Part shown: piece after piece, positions 43,106 to 52,577 of the stretch
How positions within the stretch are numbered: the first letter of the stretch is position 1
Layout of the letters: every line of letters begins with the position of its first letter
Source of the DNA: Ezakiella massiliensis
GTDB taxonomy: Bacteria; Bacillota; Clostridia; Tissierellales; Peptoniphilaceae
NCBI RefSeq assembly: GCF_900120165.1
Contig: NZ_LT635475.1
Coordinates: 1,426,001-1,490,000, forward strand
Length of the DNA: 64,000 nucleotides
Reading direction: 5' to 3'
Made by a program: the position numbers and the translations under genes
Notes under the pieces: generated by a model
Seen by the model: the letters and a program-made list of their open reading frames with translations, nothing else
Told to the model about the DNA's origin: nothing
Database searches by the model: none

Positions 43106-44323
43106 ATGTATAACAGAGACACAAAAGCACTTTTATGGGGGAGAATTAGCACAAATATTGCTGACTCCCTCCAATATATGATTATAATGTGGTTTTTTAA
43201 CGAGCGATTTCAATCCCCATTTTTATTGGGATTGATATTTGCAGTTGAATCAGGAGCGGATGTTTTATCCTTCTTGTTTGGACCACTAATAGATAATTCA
43301 AACAGCAAAAAATTATTAGTAAATTGTTCGCTGGTACAAATAATAAACGTAATGGTATTAACTGTTTTAAGCCTTACAATAGGAATAGAAGCCAATAATT
43401 TTTGGGCTATAATAATGGTAATAAGCATGTCGATTACAACGCTTGCAAGCACGATATTATATCCCTTGCAAATGAAGATGATACCCATGGTAGCTAAGGA
43501 CGTATCATTGGTAAAAGTAAATGGCCTGTTCCATGTGTCGGAAAAAGTTTTTGATATATTATTTAATGCAATAGCCACAATATTAATTGCAAAACTCTTG
43601 ATACCGATTAACTTAATTATCACACTAGTCGTATTCTTTGTAGCAGTCAAATTGTACTCGTTAATTACTTATGATCAACATTTTAATTTTGAGGAATGCG
43701 AAGATTACGAAGAAGAGGGAACAATATCAGAATATATAGAGGATTTAAAAGAAGGCTTTGTTGAATTAAAAAATCAGGGAGAGCTTTTAAAACTTATTGT
43801 CCCATTGATATTTGTAAATTTCTTTTATGCAATAGCAATGGTAGGCCTACCCAGATTCTCGACAGAATTTATCAGTGATGAAGCCACAGGCTATGGAATA
43901 CTCCTGACCTTTAGTGCAATTGGATCAATATTAGGAGCAAGTCTTAGCCAAATAAAAAATATCGAAAAAATTTCCATGAAGAAAATGGTATCTTTCTGCC
44001 TTATGATGGCGGGAATTTCATGGCTCTTAATACCGATATTGGCGGAGAAATTTATCTATGCCAGCTATATTGGAATATTTTTTAACGGCATATTTATTAG
44101 CTATATGAATATAATCTTTATAAGCTTGGTCCAATCGCGAGTCTCTGAGGATACCTTGGGCCGGGTTGCTACAATAAATGAGAGTATTTTGTCATCCATA
44201 ATACCAATAGGAAACTTTGTTGGGGCATGGATATTAAAAGAACTTGGGGTTATAATAACCCAGTATACCTTTGCAATCGCTCTGATTCTGTTTGGGGTTT
44301 ACTATATATTTATCAGATCATAG
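43106..44323 (+). CDS. Major facilitator superfamily transporter
   Basis: 405 residues with about 12 membrane spans. The N-terminus NRDTKALLWGRISTNIADSL resembles the MFS_3/macrolide-efflux-like group. An acidic central loop (FEECEDYEEEGTISEYIEDL) separates the two halves. Codon use is rich in ATA and other A/T-ending codons compared with neighbours, and it lies just after a REP-like pair, so recent arrival is possible. A TATAAT at 43031-43036 is a candidate promoter. Substrate unknown; an efflux role is most likely. Confidence 0.8.
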   Translation: MYNRDTKALLWGRISTNIADSLQYMIIMWFFNERFQSPFLLGLIFAVESGADVLSFLFGPLIDNSNSKKLLVNCSLVQIINVMVLTVLSLTIGIEANNFWAIIMVISMSITTLASTILYPLQMKMIPMVAKDVSLVKVNGLFHVSEKVFDILFNAIATILIAKLLIPINLIITLVVFFVAVKLYSLITYDQHFNFEECEDYEEEGTISEYIEDLKEGFVELKNQGELLKLIVPLIFVNFFYAIAMVGLPRFSTEFISDEATGYGILLTFSAIGSILGASLSQIKNIEKISMKKMVSFCLMMAGISWLLIPILAEKFIYASYIGIFFNGIFISYMNIIFISLVQSRVSEDTLGRVATINESILSSIIPIGNFVGAWILKELGVIITQYTFAIALILFGVYYIFIRS

Positions 44324-44386
44324 TAATATTTAGTATCATAGAGTTGATCGTTGACATTTTTAATTAAAATTATTTAACACAAGATA

Positions 44387-44408
44387 TATAATTTAGGGCA
44401 GGCCCTAA
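44387..44408 (+). promoter_or_regulatory. Perfect palindrome at the start of the ECF/kinase operon
   Basis: TATAAT at 44387-44392 is followed at once by TTAGGGC-AG-GCCCTAA (44393-44408), with perfect seven-base arms and a two-base centre. A repressor bound here would cover the start of transcription. The -35 is unclear: TTGACA at 44351-44356 is too far for this -10. I cannot match the sequence to a known operator. It is also the only GC-rich spot in this region. Confidence 0.5.
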
Positions 44409-44445
44409 TCTATATATAAATTTGACTTATGTCAAGGAGGTTTTT

Positions 44446-44976
44446 ATGAAAATTAAAACAAAAGACATTGTTCTTATTGGACTTTTTGTTGCTCTTGGAA
44501 TTATCCTTCCAATGGCCTTCCACGCTGTTGGAACAGACCTGGGCAGGATGTTCTCACCAATCCACATCCCAGCATTAATTGCAGGTGCACTTATGGGACC
44601 TGTGCCGGGACTTTTGGTAGGACTTTTATCAGTGCTCGCATCCAGCTTATTTACCAGTATGCCGCCATTCCCATACGCCTTTGTTATGATGGCTGAAGTT
44701 GGCTCATACGGTTTATTTGCTGGCTTATTTGGCAAATTTTTAACCAAGGATGCTCTTGGCACCTTTGTTTCAACAGCTCTTGCCATGGTTGCAGGTAGGA
44801 TTGTTTACGGTTTTGCCCAATACATTTTTAATTCAGCAGTTAAGGGCGAAGCATACTCAATTGGTGTTTGGGTAAGCTCAATGTTTGTTACGAAAATTCC
44901 TACACTTATTTTGCACATAATTTTAGTTCCAATTGTAATTTTACTATTGAGAAAGTATGTAAGGGATTTCGATTGA
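44446..44976 (+). CDS. ECF transporter substrate-binding (S) component
   Basis: About 176 residues from ATG 44446 with AAGGAGG. Five to six membrane spans, and the segment DLGRMFSPIHIPALIAGALM followed by GPVPGLLVGLLSVL is typical of PF12822-type S components (RibU/PanT-like superfamily). S components bind a vitamin and use a shared EcfAA'T energising module encoded elsewhere. The vitamin cannot be read from sequence. It is four-base overlapped with a small kinase gene, which suggests uptake followed by phosphorylation of the same compound. Confidence 0.82.
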   Translation: MKIKTKDIVLIGLFVALGIILPMAFHAVGTDLGRMFSPIHIPALIAGALMGPVPGLLVGLLSVLASSLFTSMPPFPYAFVMMAEVGSYGLFAGLFGKFLTKDALGTFVSTALAMVAGRIVYGFAQYIFNSAVKGEAYSIGVWVSSMFVTKIPTLILHIILVPIVILLLRKYVRDFD

Positions 44977-45506
44977 TTTTTATTACTTTAGATGGACCCT
45001 CAGGCTCTGGCAAAAGCTATTTGTCTGAGGCCCTAAAAATTGAAGGCCTTAGAGTTCTCCATGCGGACGATTTCTTTTATCCTGCAAAGGAAAAGAAACA
45101 CCCGCTGGCGGGCAACTTTAACGCCCCTTTTTTTATTAAAAATATCCTGCCCATGGCCTTAAAGGATCAGGGATTTTATTATCCAGCCTTTGATTGCAAA
45201 GAGCAAAGATATTTTATCAAGTATGCGCCGCCGGCAAAAATTACCTTGCTGGAAGGGTCATATTCTTCGACAAAACTCCTTGGTCCATATAGAGACTTGT
45301 CCTTGTATTTAAAGGCGGACAATAAGCTTTGCAAAAAAAGAGTGAAAGGGCGGGTGGGACCTGAGGCCTACAAAAACTTTGAAAGCCGCTGGTTTGTGGA
45401 CGAAAGAAAATACTTAAAAAAATACAAGCCCCACAAGGCAGCGATAATCATCAGGAATTCTGCAGACCTAGAGGCGGCAATAAAAAATATATTTAATAAA
45501 GAATAA
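44973..45506 (+). CDS. Small P-loop kinase, uridine-kinase-like
   Basis: About 177 residues from TTG 44973 (TTGA overlap with the S-component stop; AAGGGA upstream). Walker A is LDGPSGSGKSYLSEAL, then LHADDFFYPAKEKK, like the HxDDFY part of uridine kinase/phosphoribulokinase folds, and TLLEGSYSS matches the EG..l motif. Later residues KRVKGRVGPEAYKNF and WFVDERKYLK continue the family pattern. The substrate is probably that of the ECF transporter, a nucleoside or vitamin, by operon context. Confidence 0.75.
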   Translation: MIFITLDGPSGSGKSYLSEALKIEGLRVLHADDFFYPAKEKKHPLAGNFNAPFFIKNILPMALKDQGFYYPAFDCKEQRYFIKYAPPAKITLLEGSYSSTKLLGPYRDLSLYLKADNKLCKKRVKGRVGPEAYKNFESRWFVDERKYLKKYKPHKAAIIIRNSADLEAAIKNIFNKE

Positions 45507-45533
45507 ATCCTCCGCCAGGTGCGGAGGATTTTT
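45507..45533 (+). terminator. Terminator of the ECF/kinase operon
   Basis: ATCCTCCGC (45507-45515), loop CAGGT, GCGGAGGAT (45521-45529), then T residues. Directly after the kinase stop, and able to act between the convergent genes. Confidence 0.93.
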
Positions 45534-45559
45534 GCGTATAAATATTTAGTTGTGTAGAT

Positions 45560-47275
45560 TTAATTATAAAATTTGCTTTGGGCCAGGTACATATCTTTGT
45601 AATATGGGCAGGTCTCCATTAGGGAATCGTGGTCGTCTAGTCCAATGAGCCTGCCATCTTTAAAGACTGCAACCCTGTCTACAAACCTACAGATGCCAAT
45701 CCTGTGGCTGATAATTATTGAAGTTTTATTTTTAGAAACTTGGAGGAACTGTTTTAATATTCTGCTTTCTTCCATTGGATCTAAGGCGGAAGTTGGTTCG
45801 TCCAAGATTATAAGGTCGGCATCTTTGTAAAGACTCCTTGCAATATCCAATCTTTCGCGCTCGCCACCTGAGAGTTCTATGCCATCAAAGTCCTTGCCCA
45901 GCCTAGTGGTGAGCATTTGGTCAGTGGCGAGTTTCCTTAGGCCAACATAGGTTAGGCAGTCCTTGACTCGGACCGGATCGTAATCGAGGCTGGCGCCAAC
46001 GTGCTCGCCTACAGTGAGGTTGCTGACAGTCCTAGTCTGTGGAACGATAGAAAAATCGTCAAGGCTAAGGGCCTTTTCCCCATATTTGTTATGGCCCGCA
46101 TAAATATTTCCGTTTGATGAATAAATGCCAGTCAAAACTTTGCTAAAGGTGGTTTTACCGGACCCGTTTTCTCCAACAACTGCCAGAGACTCGCCCTTGT
46201 TGATTTTAATATCGACATCTTTAATTCCATTTTCTGAATGCGGATAAGAAAAGCTAACATCCTCTAATTTTATTCCATCAAAGGCCAGACAATAATCTTT
46301 GTCGTCCAGGTCTTGGCCGATGAAATTCATATAATCGTTGGCAAAGGCCAGCCTGCTTGGCAGATTTCCAAGGGAGCTAATAATATATTTGCTGGCATCC
46401 TGCATTTCCTTGTAAGCAATTAATGCCGCCCCCATCATTCCTATCTGAATTTGCCCCTTGCGAGCGAGATTTACTGTTATAAAGAGGGCCAGGGAGTAGG
46501 AGATGACATTTAAGATATCGCATAAGAGGAGCTGGCGGGCGTCCTTAGTTTTTTCTTTATAATAGTCTGCTGACATACTATGAAAAACATTTCTATATTT
46601 ATTTAAGAAAAAGTCTGCGCTGTCGTTTATTTTTATTTCCCGATTGGTTTTTGTGTCTGTAAACAGAGAGTAAAAATATTCTAGCTTCCTTTGGTCAAAG
46701 GCTTGGATAGATTTTAAATCGTAAAAAGCCTTGCCACGGATAAGGCGGGTTATTAGATAGGGGACCGTGGTTAAAACAGCCAGATATATAAGCTTAGTTG
46801 AATAGGATCCCAGGCTTATAATTATGAGGACAATGGAGAAGACATGGCCCAAAATTCTTGCAAATGTGTGGGCACAGGTGCTAATAATTTCATCGTCCAA
46901 AGCCTTGTGGGCCCTCTGAATATTGGTTAAAAAATCCCTGTCCTCAAATTTTAATAAATCCAGATTTATCAGTTTTTGACCCATTTCGTATTTAAGTTCT
47001 TTACCAGTTTTTTCATACAGATAGCCGTTCATTGTTATGGCATAAAAATATTCCAAAATCCTGCTAATTAATATAAGGGCCAAAAAATACAAGCTGTAAG
47101 TAATCACTGGTTGTATGCTAGTTTGTTTATTAATATAGTCAAAGGCCGACTCTATAATGTGCATGGTCACATACAAATTGCCAGCTATCAAAAATCCGTT
47201 TATTATATGATTTAAAATAACATAGGTCAGGGCCAGGGGACATATTTTAAAAACTTTCTTTAATATTTTAAACAT
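45560..47275 (-). CDS. ABC exporter subunit, second of a pair
   Basis: 571 residues with membrane spans in the first 300 and an ATPase domain after about 340. Walker A GENGSGKTTFSKVL, signature LSGGERERLDIARSL and Walker B LIILDEPTSALDP with catalytic Glu; H-loop IISHRIG. Both this and the partner keep the key ATPase residues, unlike the 16029-19761 pair. The gene has a good AAGGAGG site and overlaps its partner by eight bases. It is likely a heterodimeric exporter of peptides or lipids; there is no adjacent substrate gene to tell. Confidence 0.85.
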   Translation of the reverse strand: MFKILKKVFKICPLALTYVILNHIINGFLIAGNLYVTMHIIESAFDYINKQTSIQPVITYSLYFLALILISRILEYFYAITMNGYLYEKTGKELKYEMGQKLINLDLLKFEDRDFLTNIQRAHKALDDEIISTCAHTFARILGHVFSIVLIIISLGSYSTKLIYLAVLTTVPYLITRLIRGKAFYDLKSIQAFDQRKLEYFYSLFTDTKTNREIKINDSADFFLNKYRNVFHSMSADYYKEKTKDARQLLLCDILNVISYSLALFITVNLARKGQIQIGMMGAALIAYKEMQDASKYIISSLGNLPSRLAFANDYMNFIGQDLDDKDYCLAFDGIKLEDVSFSYPHSENGIKDVDIKINKGESLAVVGENGSGKTTFSKVLTGIYSSNGNIYAGHNKYGEKALSLDDFSIVPQTRTVSNLTVGEHVGASLDYDPVRVKDCLTYVGLRKLATDQMLTTRLGKDFDGIELSGGERERLDIARSLYKDADLIILDEPTSALDPMEESRILKQFLQVSKNKTSIIISHRIGICRFVDRVAVFKDGRLIGLDDHDSLMETCPYYKDMYLAQSKFYN

Positions 47276-48986
47276 GGCTATCCTCCTTATACCACGAGGC
47301 TTGTTCTTGATACATACGGTAGTACTTGCCCTTGGCTTTCATTAGGGTCTCGTGATTGCCTCTTTCTATGACCCTGCCCTTGTCGAGGACGATAATTTCA
47401 TCTGCAAGTTTAGACAAAACTAGGCGGTGGGTAATGATAATGGCGCCGCGGTCTTTCAGGATTTTTATAATGTCCTCGTACATCCTAGCTTCTATTAGCG
47501 GATCCATGGAGGCGGTTGGCTCATCAAAGATTAGAAAATCTGAATTTTTTGCCAGGGCCCTGCAGATTGCAAGCTTTTGATTTTCTCCGCCAGATAAGTA
47601 GACGCCGTCTTCTTCTAGTTTTCCTATATTAATTTCGCCATCATACTTGTCTAGGTCCATTAATTCTAAGGACTTGTTTATTTCATAGTCCTTGCCCAAA
47701 TTTATATTGTCATTTATAGTTAGCTGAAAATTTTGAAAGTCTTGAAAGACTATGGCCATTTCTTGGGATAAGGCTTGGTAGCTAAGGAGATTTGCGTCTG
47801 CACCTGCCAGGAGAACTTTTCCAGAGTTTGGCCTGTACAAGCCAGCGGCCAGCTTGACCAAGGTCGTCTTTCCAGCTCCGTTATCTCCAACTATGGCTGT
47901 GATTTTATCCTTGTTGATGGACAGGTTTAAATTATCAAAAACCAATTCGTCAGATCCTGGATATGAAAAAGACACATTGACAAAGTCGATATTTGAACCG
48001 GATATGTCTTGGTCAATCTCTTCTTTTTCTTTGTGGGAAAGAATAAGAGCAAGGGTATTTGCCATGTAGCCGCTGTTTGCAATGGTGCTGGCCTCATAGA
48101 CCAGCTCTTCAGCTATATCTATGGAGTTTGCTGCAGATGTAATAACAGCTGTCACAGAACCAATGCTAATGCTTTGGGCCAAGAGTTTTAGAATTACAAA
48201 AACAATGGCAAGGATAAACCATAGGATAGTAATGGCTGAGGAATATAAGAGGAATTTTTGGCTGCTGATGGTCGTTTTTAATCGCTCATCAAAAACTGCG
48301 TCCGAATATTTTTTATACTTTGATAAAAACAAATTCTTCATTTGAAAAACTTTGATTTCATAGAGGGCGTCCTTGTCTTTTAAAATTCTTAGGATATTGT
48401 CCATCTCACGTTCATTGTGGGAAGTATTTTCAAACATGGCATCCATTTTGCTAACAGCTTTGAAAGTCATAAAGGAATCTAGGCTGGCAAAGACCAGGTA
48501 AGTAATGCCCAGATAAATCGAGATAGAAAAAAACACAAGGGCTATACCGATTACTTGGACCAGGATAGAAACAATTGCAATGGACGAGTTAAAGAGCTCA
48601 ATAATATCCATGTGAGGTCGGGACTTGATCTTGTTTAATTTGTCTTGCAAATCCGGATTTTCTAAGTCTTCCATGCTAATATTGTTTAGTTTTTTCATAA
48701 CTTTGGTCGTCAAATTTTCCTCTAGCCTTTGCTCAAGTTTGATATCCAAAATATTTCTAATAAACTTGGCCAGCTCTCTCCAGGCGAAGAGGACCATGAG
48801 TATAACAATTGGCTTGAGATCGCCTTGGCCGCTCGCAAATCCAGCGATTGAATCCACCACATTTTTTGTATAGTAGATAATCAGGGGACTGGCAAGGGCG
48901 GACAAGAGTGCCTGAAGCAATATAAGTAGAGAAATATTTTTGACATTGTCTTTGACAATTATATAAGTATTAATTATAGCTTTCAT
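47268..48986 (-). CDS. ABC exporter subunit, first of a pair
   Basis: 572 residues. Six membrane spans, then an ATPase domain with Walker A VGDNGAGKTTLVKLA, signature LSGGENQKLAICRAL and Walker B LIFDEPTASMDP; H-loop ITHRLVL. The signature's GENQK is slightly unusual. The AAGGAGG site precedes ATG 48986. An AT-rich region upstream (about 49000-49045) holds TATATT-like elements on the minus strand but no strong -35. It is co-transcribed with 45560-47275. Confidence 0.85.
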   Translation of the reverse strand: MKAIINTYIIVKDNVKNISLLILLQALLSALASPLIIYYTKNVVDSIAGFASGQGDLKPIVILMVLFAWRELAKFIRNILDIKLEQRLEENLTTKVMKKLNNISMEDLENPDLQDKLNKIKSRPHMDIIELFNSSIAIVSILVQVIGIALVFFSISIYLGITYLVFASLDSFMTFKAVSKMDAMFENTSHNEREMDNILRILKDKDALYEIKVFQMKNLFLSKYKKYSDAVFDERLKTTISSQKFLLYSSAITILWFILAIVFVILKLLAQSISIGSVTAVITSAANSIDIAEELVYEASTIANSGYMANTLALILSHKEKEEIDQDISGSNIDFVNVSFSYPGSDELVFDNLNLSINKDKITAIVGDNGAGKTTLVKLAAGLYRPNSGKVLLAGADANLLSYQALSQEMAIVFQDFQNFQLTINDNINLGKDYEINKSLELMDLDKYDGEINIGKLEEDGVYLSGGENQKLAICRALAKNSDFLIFDEPTASMDPLIEARMYEDIIKILKDRGAIIITHRLVLSKLADEIIVLDKGRVIERGNHETLMKAKGKYYRMYQEQASWYKEDSHV

Positions 48987-49074
48987 TTCTCACCCTCCTT
49001 ATTATCGAACTTAATCATAATAATATAATATATTTTAACTTTACTACAAATAAGTAAAAAAGTAAAGCAAAAGC

Positions 49075-49099
49075 CCTTAGACTTTGAATTAGTCTAAGG
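49075..49099 (-). terminator. Terminator of the small secreted protein gene
   Basis: CCTTAGACT (49075-49083) pairs with AGTCTAAGG (49091-49099), loop TTGAATT. On the minus strand it is followed by GCTTTTGCTTTACTTTTTT. It separates the gene at 49130 from the ABC pair. Confidence 0.75.
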
Positions 49100-49129
49100 A
49101 CCATGTTTTTGTTTTTAATTTGTTAATGT

Positions 49130-49525
49130 TTACTTAGTCATATCAATGAATAAATTTAGACTTTTCATTCTAGGAGCTAGTGGATTATCATGTACTGCAA
49201 TGACACCTCTATTTCCTTCAACTCTTACTTCGATTGATCTGTTAGCATTTTTAACATCATGTGCCCATCCAGAATAAGTTATATATGCTTGTGAATCTTT
49301 ATGAACAACACTTGTTAAATAAATCTTTCCTTCCCATTCTTTACTAATATAATCATAGTATGTTGGTACTTTTTCATCTGAAGGATGGCTAATCACAATT
49401 CCATCTATTAATTTTCCGTTGCTGGGTGTAGGCCCTTTTATTTCATATGCATTTGCCATAATGCTTGGCACCAATAAGGTGGATAGCATTAGCAGAGTTA
49501 ATAAAACTGACAGTATTTTTTTCAT
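49130..49525 (-). CDS. Small secreted protein, unknown
   Basis: 131 residues. The signal peptide (about 1-26, ending MANA) is clear. The mature part starts YEIKGPTPSNGKLIDG, and has VPTYYDYISKEWEGKIYLT in the middle, with no cysteines and no membrane anchor. No family is recognised. Some features (a WKGP/IKGP start, VPxYY, a Gly-Tyr-Leu core) recall the unrelated-looking 95-residue secreted protein at 58550, so they may be distant paralogues. It is monocistronic with its own promoter and terminator, suggesting a separately regulated exported product. Confidence 0.7.
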   Translation of the reverse strand: MKKILSVLLTLLMLSTLLVPSIMANAYEIKGPTPSNGKLIDGIVISHPSDEKVPTYYDYISKEWEGKIYLTSVVHKDSQAYITYSGWAHDVKNANRSIEVRVEGNRGVIAVHDNPLAPRMKSLNLFIDMTK

Positions 49526-49587
49526 AAAATATTTACCTCCTGTATAAATCTGGAAACATTTATAAATAAATTATTTCTCCACATATA

Positions 49588-49617
49588 ATGTTACCATCTG
49601 CACACTTGCTTTGTCAA
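49588..49617 (-). promoter_or_regulatory. Promoter of the 49525 secreted protein
   Basis: On the minus strand a perfect TTGACA (49612-49617), an 18-base spacer, and TAACAT (49588-49593) preceded by TGG. The transcript has a leader of about 55 bases with AGGAGG near the start codon. Confidence 0.7.
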
Positions 49618-49644
49618 GAATATGCGATAAAGCATTTACAGTTT

Positions 49645-51603
49645 TTATTTGTCCTTGTATTTTTCAAACCATTCGGTGATTTCTTTGAGTCTTCTGACCC
49701 TATGGTGGGGTTTGCCGGATCTGGAGAGTTCGTGGTTTTCGCCCTTGAACCAGACAAATCTGGCGTCTACTCCGTGGTATTTGAGAGCGGTGTAGAATTG
49801 CAGGCCTTCCACATGGTAGCAGCGGTAGTCTTCGTCTGAGTGGATGAAGAGGGTCGGTGTGGTTACCTTGTCTGCATATTTAAGAGGCGATTGGTCCCAC
49901 ATTTTGTCGTGTGAATCCCAAATATCTGCCCGTGTTTGGTCGGATGCAAAATAAAATCCGATGTCGGTTGTTCCCCACATTGAAACCCAATTTGAAATTG
50001 ATCTTTGAGTGGCGGCTGCCTTGAAGCGGTCGGTGTGGCCGACAATCCAGTTGGTCATAAAGCCTCCGTAAGATCCGCCAGTGACAAAGATATTATCCCT
50101 GTCGATGTTTTTGTATTTATCGAGGACCCTGTCGGTAAAGTCCATGAGGTCCTTGTAGTCGACGTCGCCGTAGCTGCCAAAGATATCCATAAAGTCATTG
50201 CCGTAGCCGTCAGATCCGCGTGGGTTGGTAAAGAAAACCACATAGCCGAGATTGGTCCAATATTGCATTTCGTGATAAAAAACTGGCCCGTAAACTGTCT
50301 TTGGTCCGCCGTGGATGTCCAAGATGGCTGGATATTTTTTCTTTTCGTCAAAGCCTTCTGGCAACAGTACAAAGCCTGTGTAGTCGTAGCCGTTTGCCTG
50401 CCAAGTGATTTTTTGTGGAGTGGCTACATATTTATTGTCAAGGCCTGTATTTATTTTTGATAAAGCTTTGAGGTCCTTATTAACTTCATAAATTTCTTGA
50501 AGATTTTGGTCCTTGAGGGCGACTGCGTAAATTTTTCCATTAATAATTTCCATGCAGTCGATAGATCCTTCAAAGTCTGTAATTTTTTCTAGATTTAAAT
50601 CCATGTCCATCTTAAAGAGGGGTCCATTGTAATGATAAGTGGTTGTGAAGAATAAATTTTCCTCATCTGCAATCATGGTCTTACCACCGCCATAGCGGAC
50701 GTCAGAGCCAACGCTATCCCAGAAGGACAGGTCGGGGAAGGATTCCTTGATAATTTTGCCCGAGCCGTCAATCAAAAATACTATTGGGTTTTCGTTGACC
50801 CCGTGCTTTTTCATATCAGTTCCACCGCATATAATCTTGTCGCCCATGAATTTTGCAAAGGCATAGGAATAATCTTCGCGTGGACTAATTGTGGTCCAGG
50901 AATTTTCCTTTATGTCGTAGATATTAATTTCATTTGTCAGAGGCTCTTTGTCTTTATGTCTCTCTGTGACAGCCAAGATTTTTCCGCCCTTATAATCGGA
51001 ATAGTAGCAGTTTGTAAGGTCGTCAGATATTATATTTAATTTTTCTGTTTTTAGGTCATAGATGGCCAGGCGGGTGCGATTTTTATTTGTAACTCCACCG
51101 CCGTTGGACCAAAATGGAATTTCGTCAAAGACATGGTAGTCGTCCTCTTCTTTTTTGTGGTCGAGGATTTTCTTGCGGTCCTCTTCATTTGCCTCTGCAT
51201 AGCCATCAAAGATAGGATTATAAGCTTCGCTCATAATGAGATAGTCGCCAGTAATTTTCTTCAGAGAAAAATTATAGTCAAATTCTAAGAATTTAATTGC
51301 TTCGCCGCCTGTAGGATCCAGCTTGTAGATGGATGTGTGGGGGCCGCCGTCCTTGGACTTTTCTTTTTCTTCGTCAGTACGACTGTCTGTAAAATAAAGG
51401 CATTTTCCGTCTGTGATAAAGCCGGCGCCAGAATTGGTTGCCATGATTTTGGCCTCCTTGCCGTCTAACTTAGCGATTGATGTTTGGTATTTTTTCTTGT
51501 CAGGTGAAACATTGGCGATGTTAAAATAGAGTTCGTCATTTACTTTTGTCAGATTTGACAAAAACTTGTAGTTAAAAAAATCATTGATTTGAATTTTTTC
51601 CAT
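49645..51603 (-). CDS. S9-family prolyl oligopeptidase-like peptidase
   Basis: 652 residues. The first 390 form a beta-propeller-like part without signal peptide; the C-terminal alpha/beta-hydrolase domain has LDIHGGPKTVYGP, the catalytic Ser in TGGSYGGFMTNW, Asp in HSDEDYRCYHVEG and His in GENHELSRSG. This matches acylaminoacyl-peptidase/S9C enzymes (such as Bacillus YuxL). It probably trims peptides in the cytoplasm. AAGGAGG precedes ATG 51603, 15 bases after the exoA-like stop, so the two share an operon. Confidence 0.93.
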   Translation of the reverse strand: MEKIQINDFFNYKFLSNLTKVNDELYFNIANVSPDKKKYQTSIAKLDGKEAKIMATNSGAGFITDGKCLYFTDSRTDEEKEKSKDGGPHTSIYKLDPTGGEAIKFLEFDYNFSLKKITGDYLIMSEAYNPIFDGYAEANEEDRKKILDHKKEEDDYHVFDEIPFWSNGGGVTNKNRTRLAIYDLKTEKLNIISDDLTNCYYSDYKGGKILAVTERHKDKEPLTNEINIYDIKENSWTTISPREDYSYAFAKFMGDKIICGGTDMKKHGVNENPIVFLIDGSGKIIKESFPDLSFWDSVGSDVRYGGGKTMIADEENLFFTTTYHYNGPLFKMDMDLNLEKITDFEGSIDCMEIINGKIYAVALKDQNLQEIYEVNKDLKALSKINTGLDNKYVATPQKITWQANGYDYTGFVLLPEGFDEKKKYPAILDIHGGPKTVYGPVFYHEMQYWTNLGYVVFFTNPRGSDGYGNDFMDIFGSYGDVDYKDLMDFTDRVLDKYKNIDRDNIFVTGGSYGGFMTNWIVGHTDRFKAAATQRSISNWVSMWGTTDIGFYFASDQTRADIWDSHDKMWDQSPLKYADKVTTPTLFIHSDEDYRCYHVEGLQFYTALKYHGVDARFVWFKGENHELSRSGKPHHRVRRLKEITEWFEKYKDK

Positions 51604-51618
51604 ATTGCCTCCTTAAAA

Positions 51619-52449
51619 TTAAATATCTATTTCTAAAATAATTGGCGTGTGGTCTTGGCGGTCACCAGAATCCATCATTTCGGACTTGGAAACCTTGTCT
51701 TTGATCCGATCACTCACCAGAAAGTAGTCAATCCTCCAGCCAGAGTTATTTATCTTGCTGGTCTTGACCCTTTGGGCCCACCAGGTGTAAACGCCTTCGA
51801 CATCTCCGTGGACGTGTCTAAAGGTATCTGTGAAGCCCTTGTTTAAAATATTTGTAAAGCCTTCACGCTCTTCGTCGGTAAAGCCTGCAGACATGTGGTT
51901 GGATTCAGGATTTTTAAGGTCGATCTCCTTGTGGGCAACGTTGAAGTCGCCAGTTGCTATTACCGGCTTGTTGTGGTCAAGGTTTGACAGATAATTGGCA
52001 TAGCACTTGTCCCAGTCTTGCCTCTCACTAAGCCTATTTAATCCGTCGCCAGCGTTTGGCGTGTAAACGGTTGTAAAGAAAAAATCGTCAAATTCAAGGG
52101 TCAGCATCCTGCCTTCCAAGTCCATGGGCTCTGGTGCACAGATGTGTGGAACGGTGACTATTGGATTAAATTCCTTTTTGTATAAAATCATCGTGCCAGC
52201 GTAGGATTTTCTGGCGCCATCTCTGGACGATGTCCACACGTGGTCGTAATCAGGGAAAAGCTCTTCCATAATCTCCAAATGTTTTTTGGTCGGACCAGTT
52301 GCAGGAAGCTTGGTTTCTTGCAGGGAAATAAAGTCCGGATCATAGGCGATGATAGATTTTAAAACCTCTCTGGACATTTGCGCCCTGTTGGAATCGCTCG
52401 TAAGAGCTGCGTTAAGTGAATCTATATTCCATGAAACAAATTTTTTCAT
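51619..52449 (-). CDS. xth: Exodeoxyribonuclease III (AP endonuclease)
   Basis: About 276 residues from ATG 52449 with AGGAGG; a longer frame to 52557 is rejected. Motifs of the ExoIII family are visible: SWNIDSLNAAL at the start, SLQETKLPA, WTSSRDGARKSYAGTMILY, TVYTPNAGDGLNRL, ATGDFNVAH and the C-terminal RIDYFLVSD and DHTPIILE. It repairs abasic sites and has 3'-phosphatase activity. The length is slightly above the usual 250-260. Confidence 0.93.
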   Translation of the reverse strand: MKKFVSWNIDSLNAALTSDSNRAQMSREVLKSIIAYDPDFISLQETKLPATGPTKKHLEIMEELFPDYDHVWTSSRDGARKSYAGTMILYKKEFNPIVTVPHICAPEPMDLEGRMLTLEFDDFFFTTVYTPNAGDGLNRLSERQDWDKCYANYLSNLDHNKPVIATGDFNVAHKEIDLKNPESNHMSAGFTDEEREGFTNILNKGFTDTFRHVHGDVEGVYTWWAQRVKTSKINNSGWRIDYFLVSDRIKDKVSKSEMMDSGDRQDHTPIILEIDI

Positions 52450-52477
52450 AATACCTCCTAAAAATTTTCTTACCTTT

Positions 52478-52505
52478 ATTATAACATTATAGGCAGTAAA
52501 TTCAA
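52478..52505 (-). promoter_or_regulatory. Promoter of exonuclease III
   Basis: On the minus strand TATAAT at 52478-52483 is preceded by TGT (extended -10), with TTGAAT at 52500-52505 as a -35 at 16 bases. A second overlapping TATAAT is at 52486-52491. Confidence 0.65.
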
Positions 52506-52577
52506 AATATTTTTGATGAGTAAAGCGATAGAATTTCGGGTAAATAGAATATATCAAAAGACGAAGGGAGAATTATT

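Noticed and set aside
44324..44445. Riboswitch upstream of the ECF S component
   Set aside because: I found only the 16-base palindrome and AT-rich sequence; the leader is too short for known vitamin riboswitches and shows no conserved core.
49588..49839. Plus-strand reading frame of 83 residues in the secreted-protein/peptidase gap
   Set aside because: Most of it is antisense to the S9 peptidase and it has no good start; it is a shadow of the peptidase gene.
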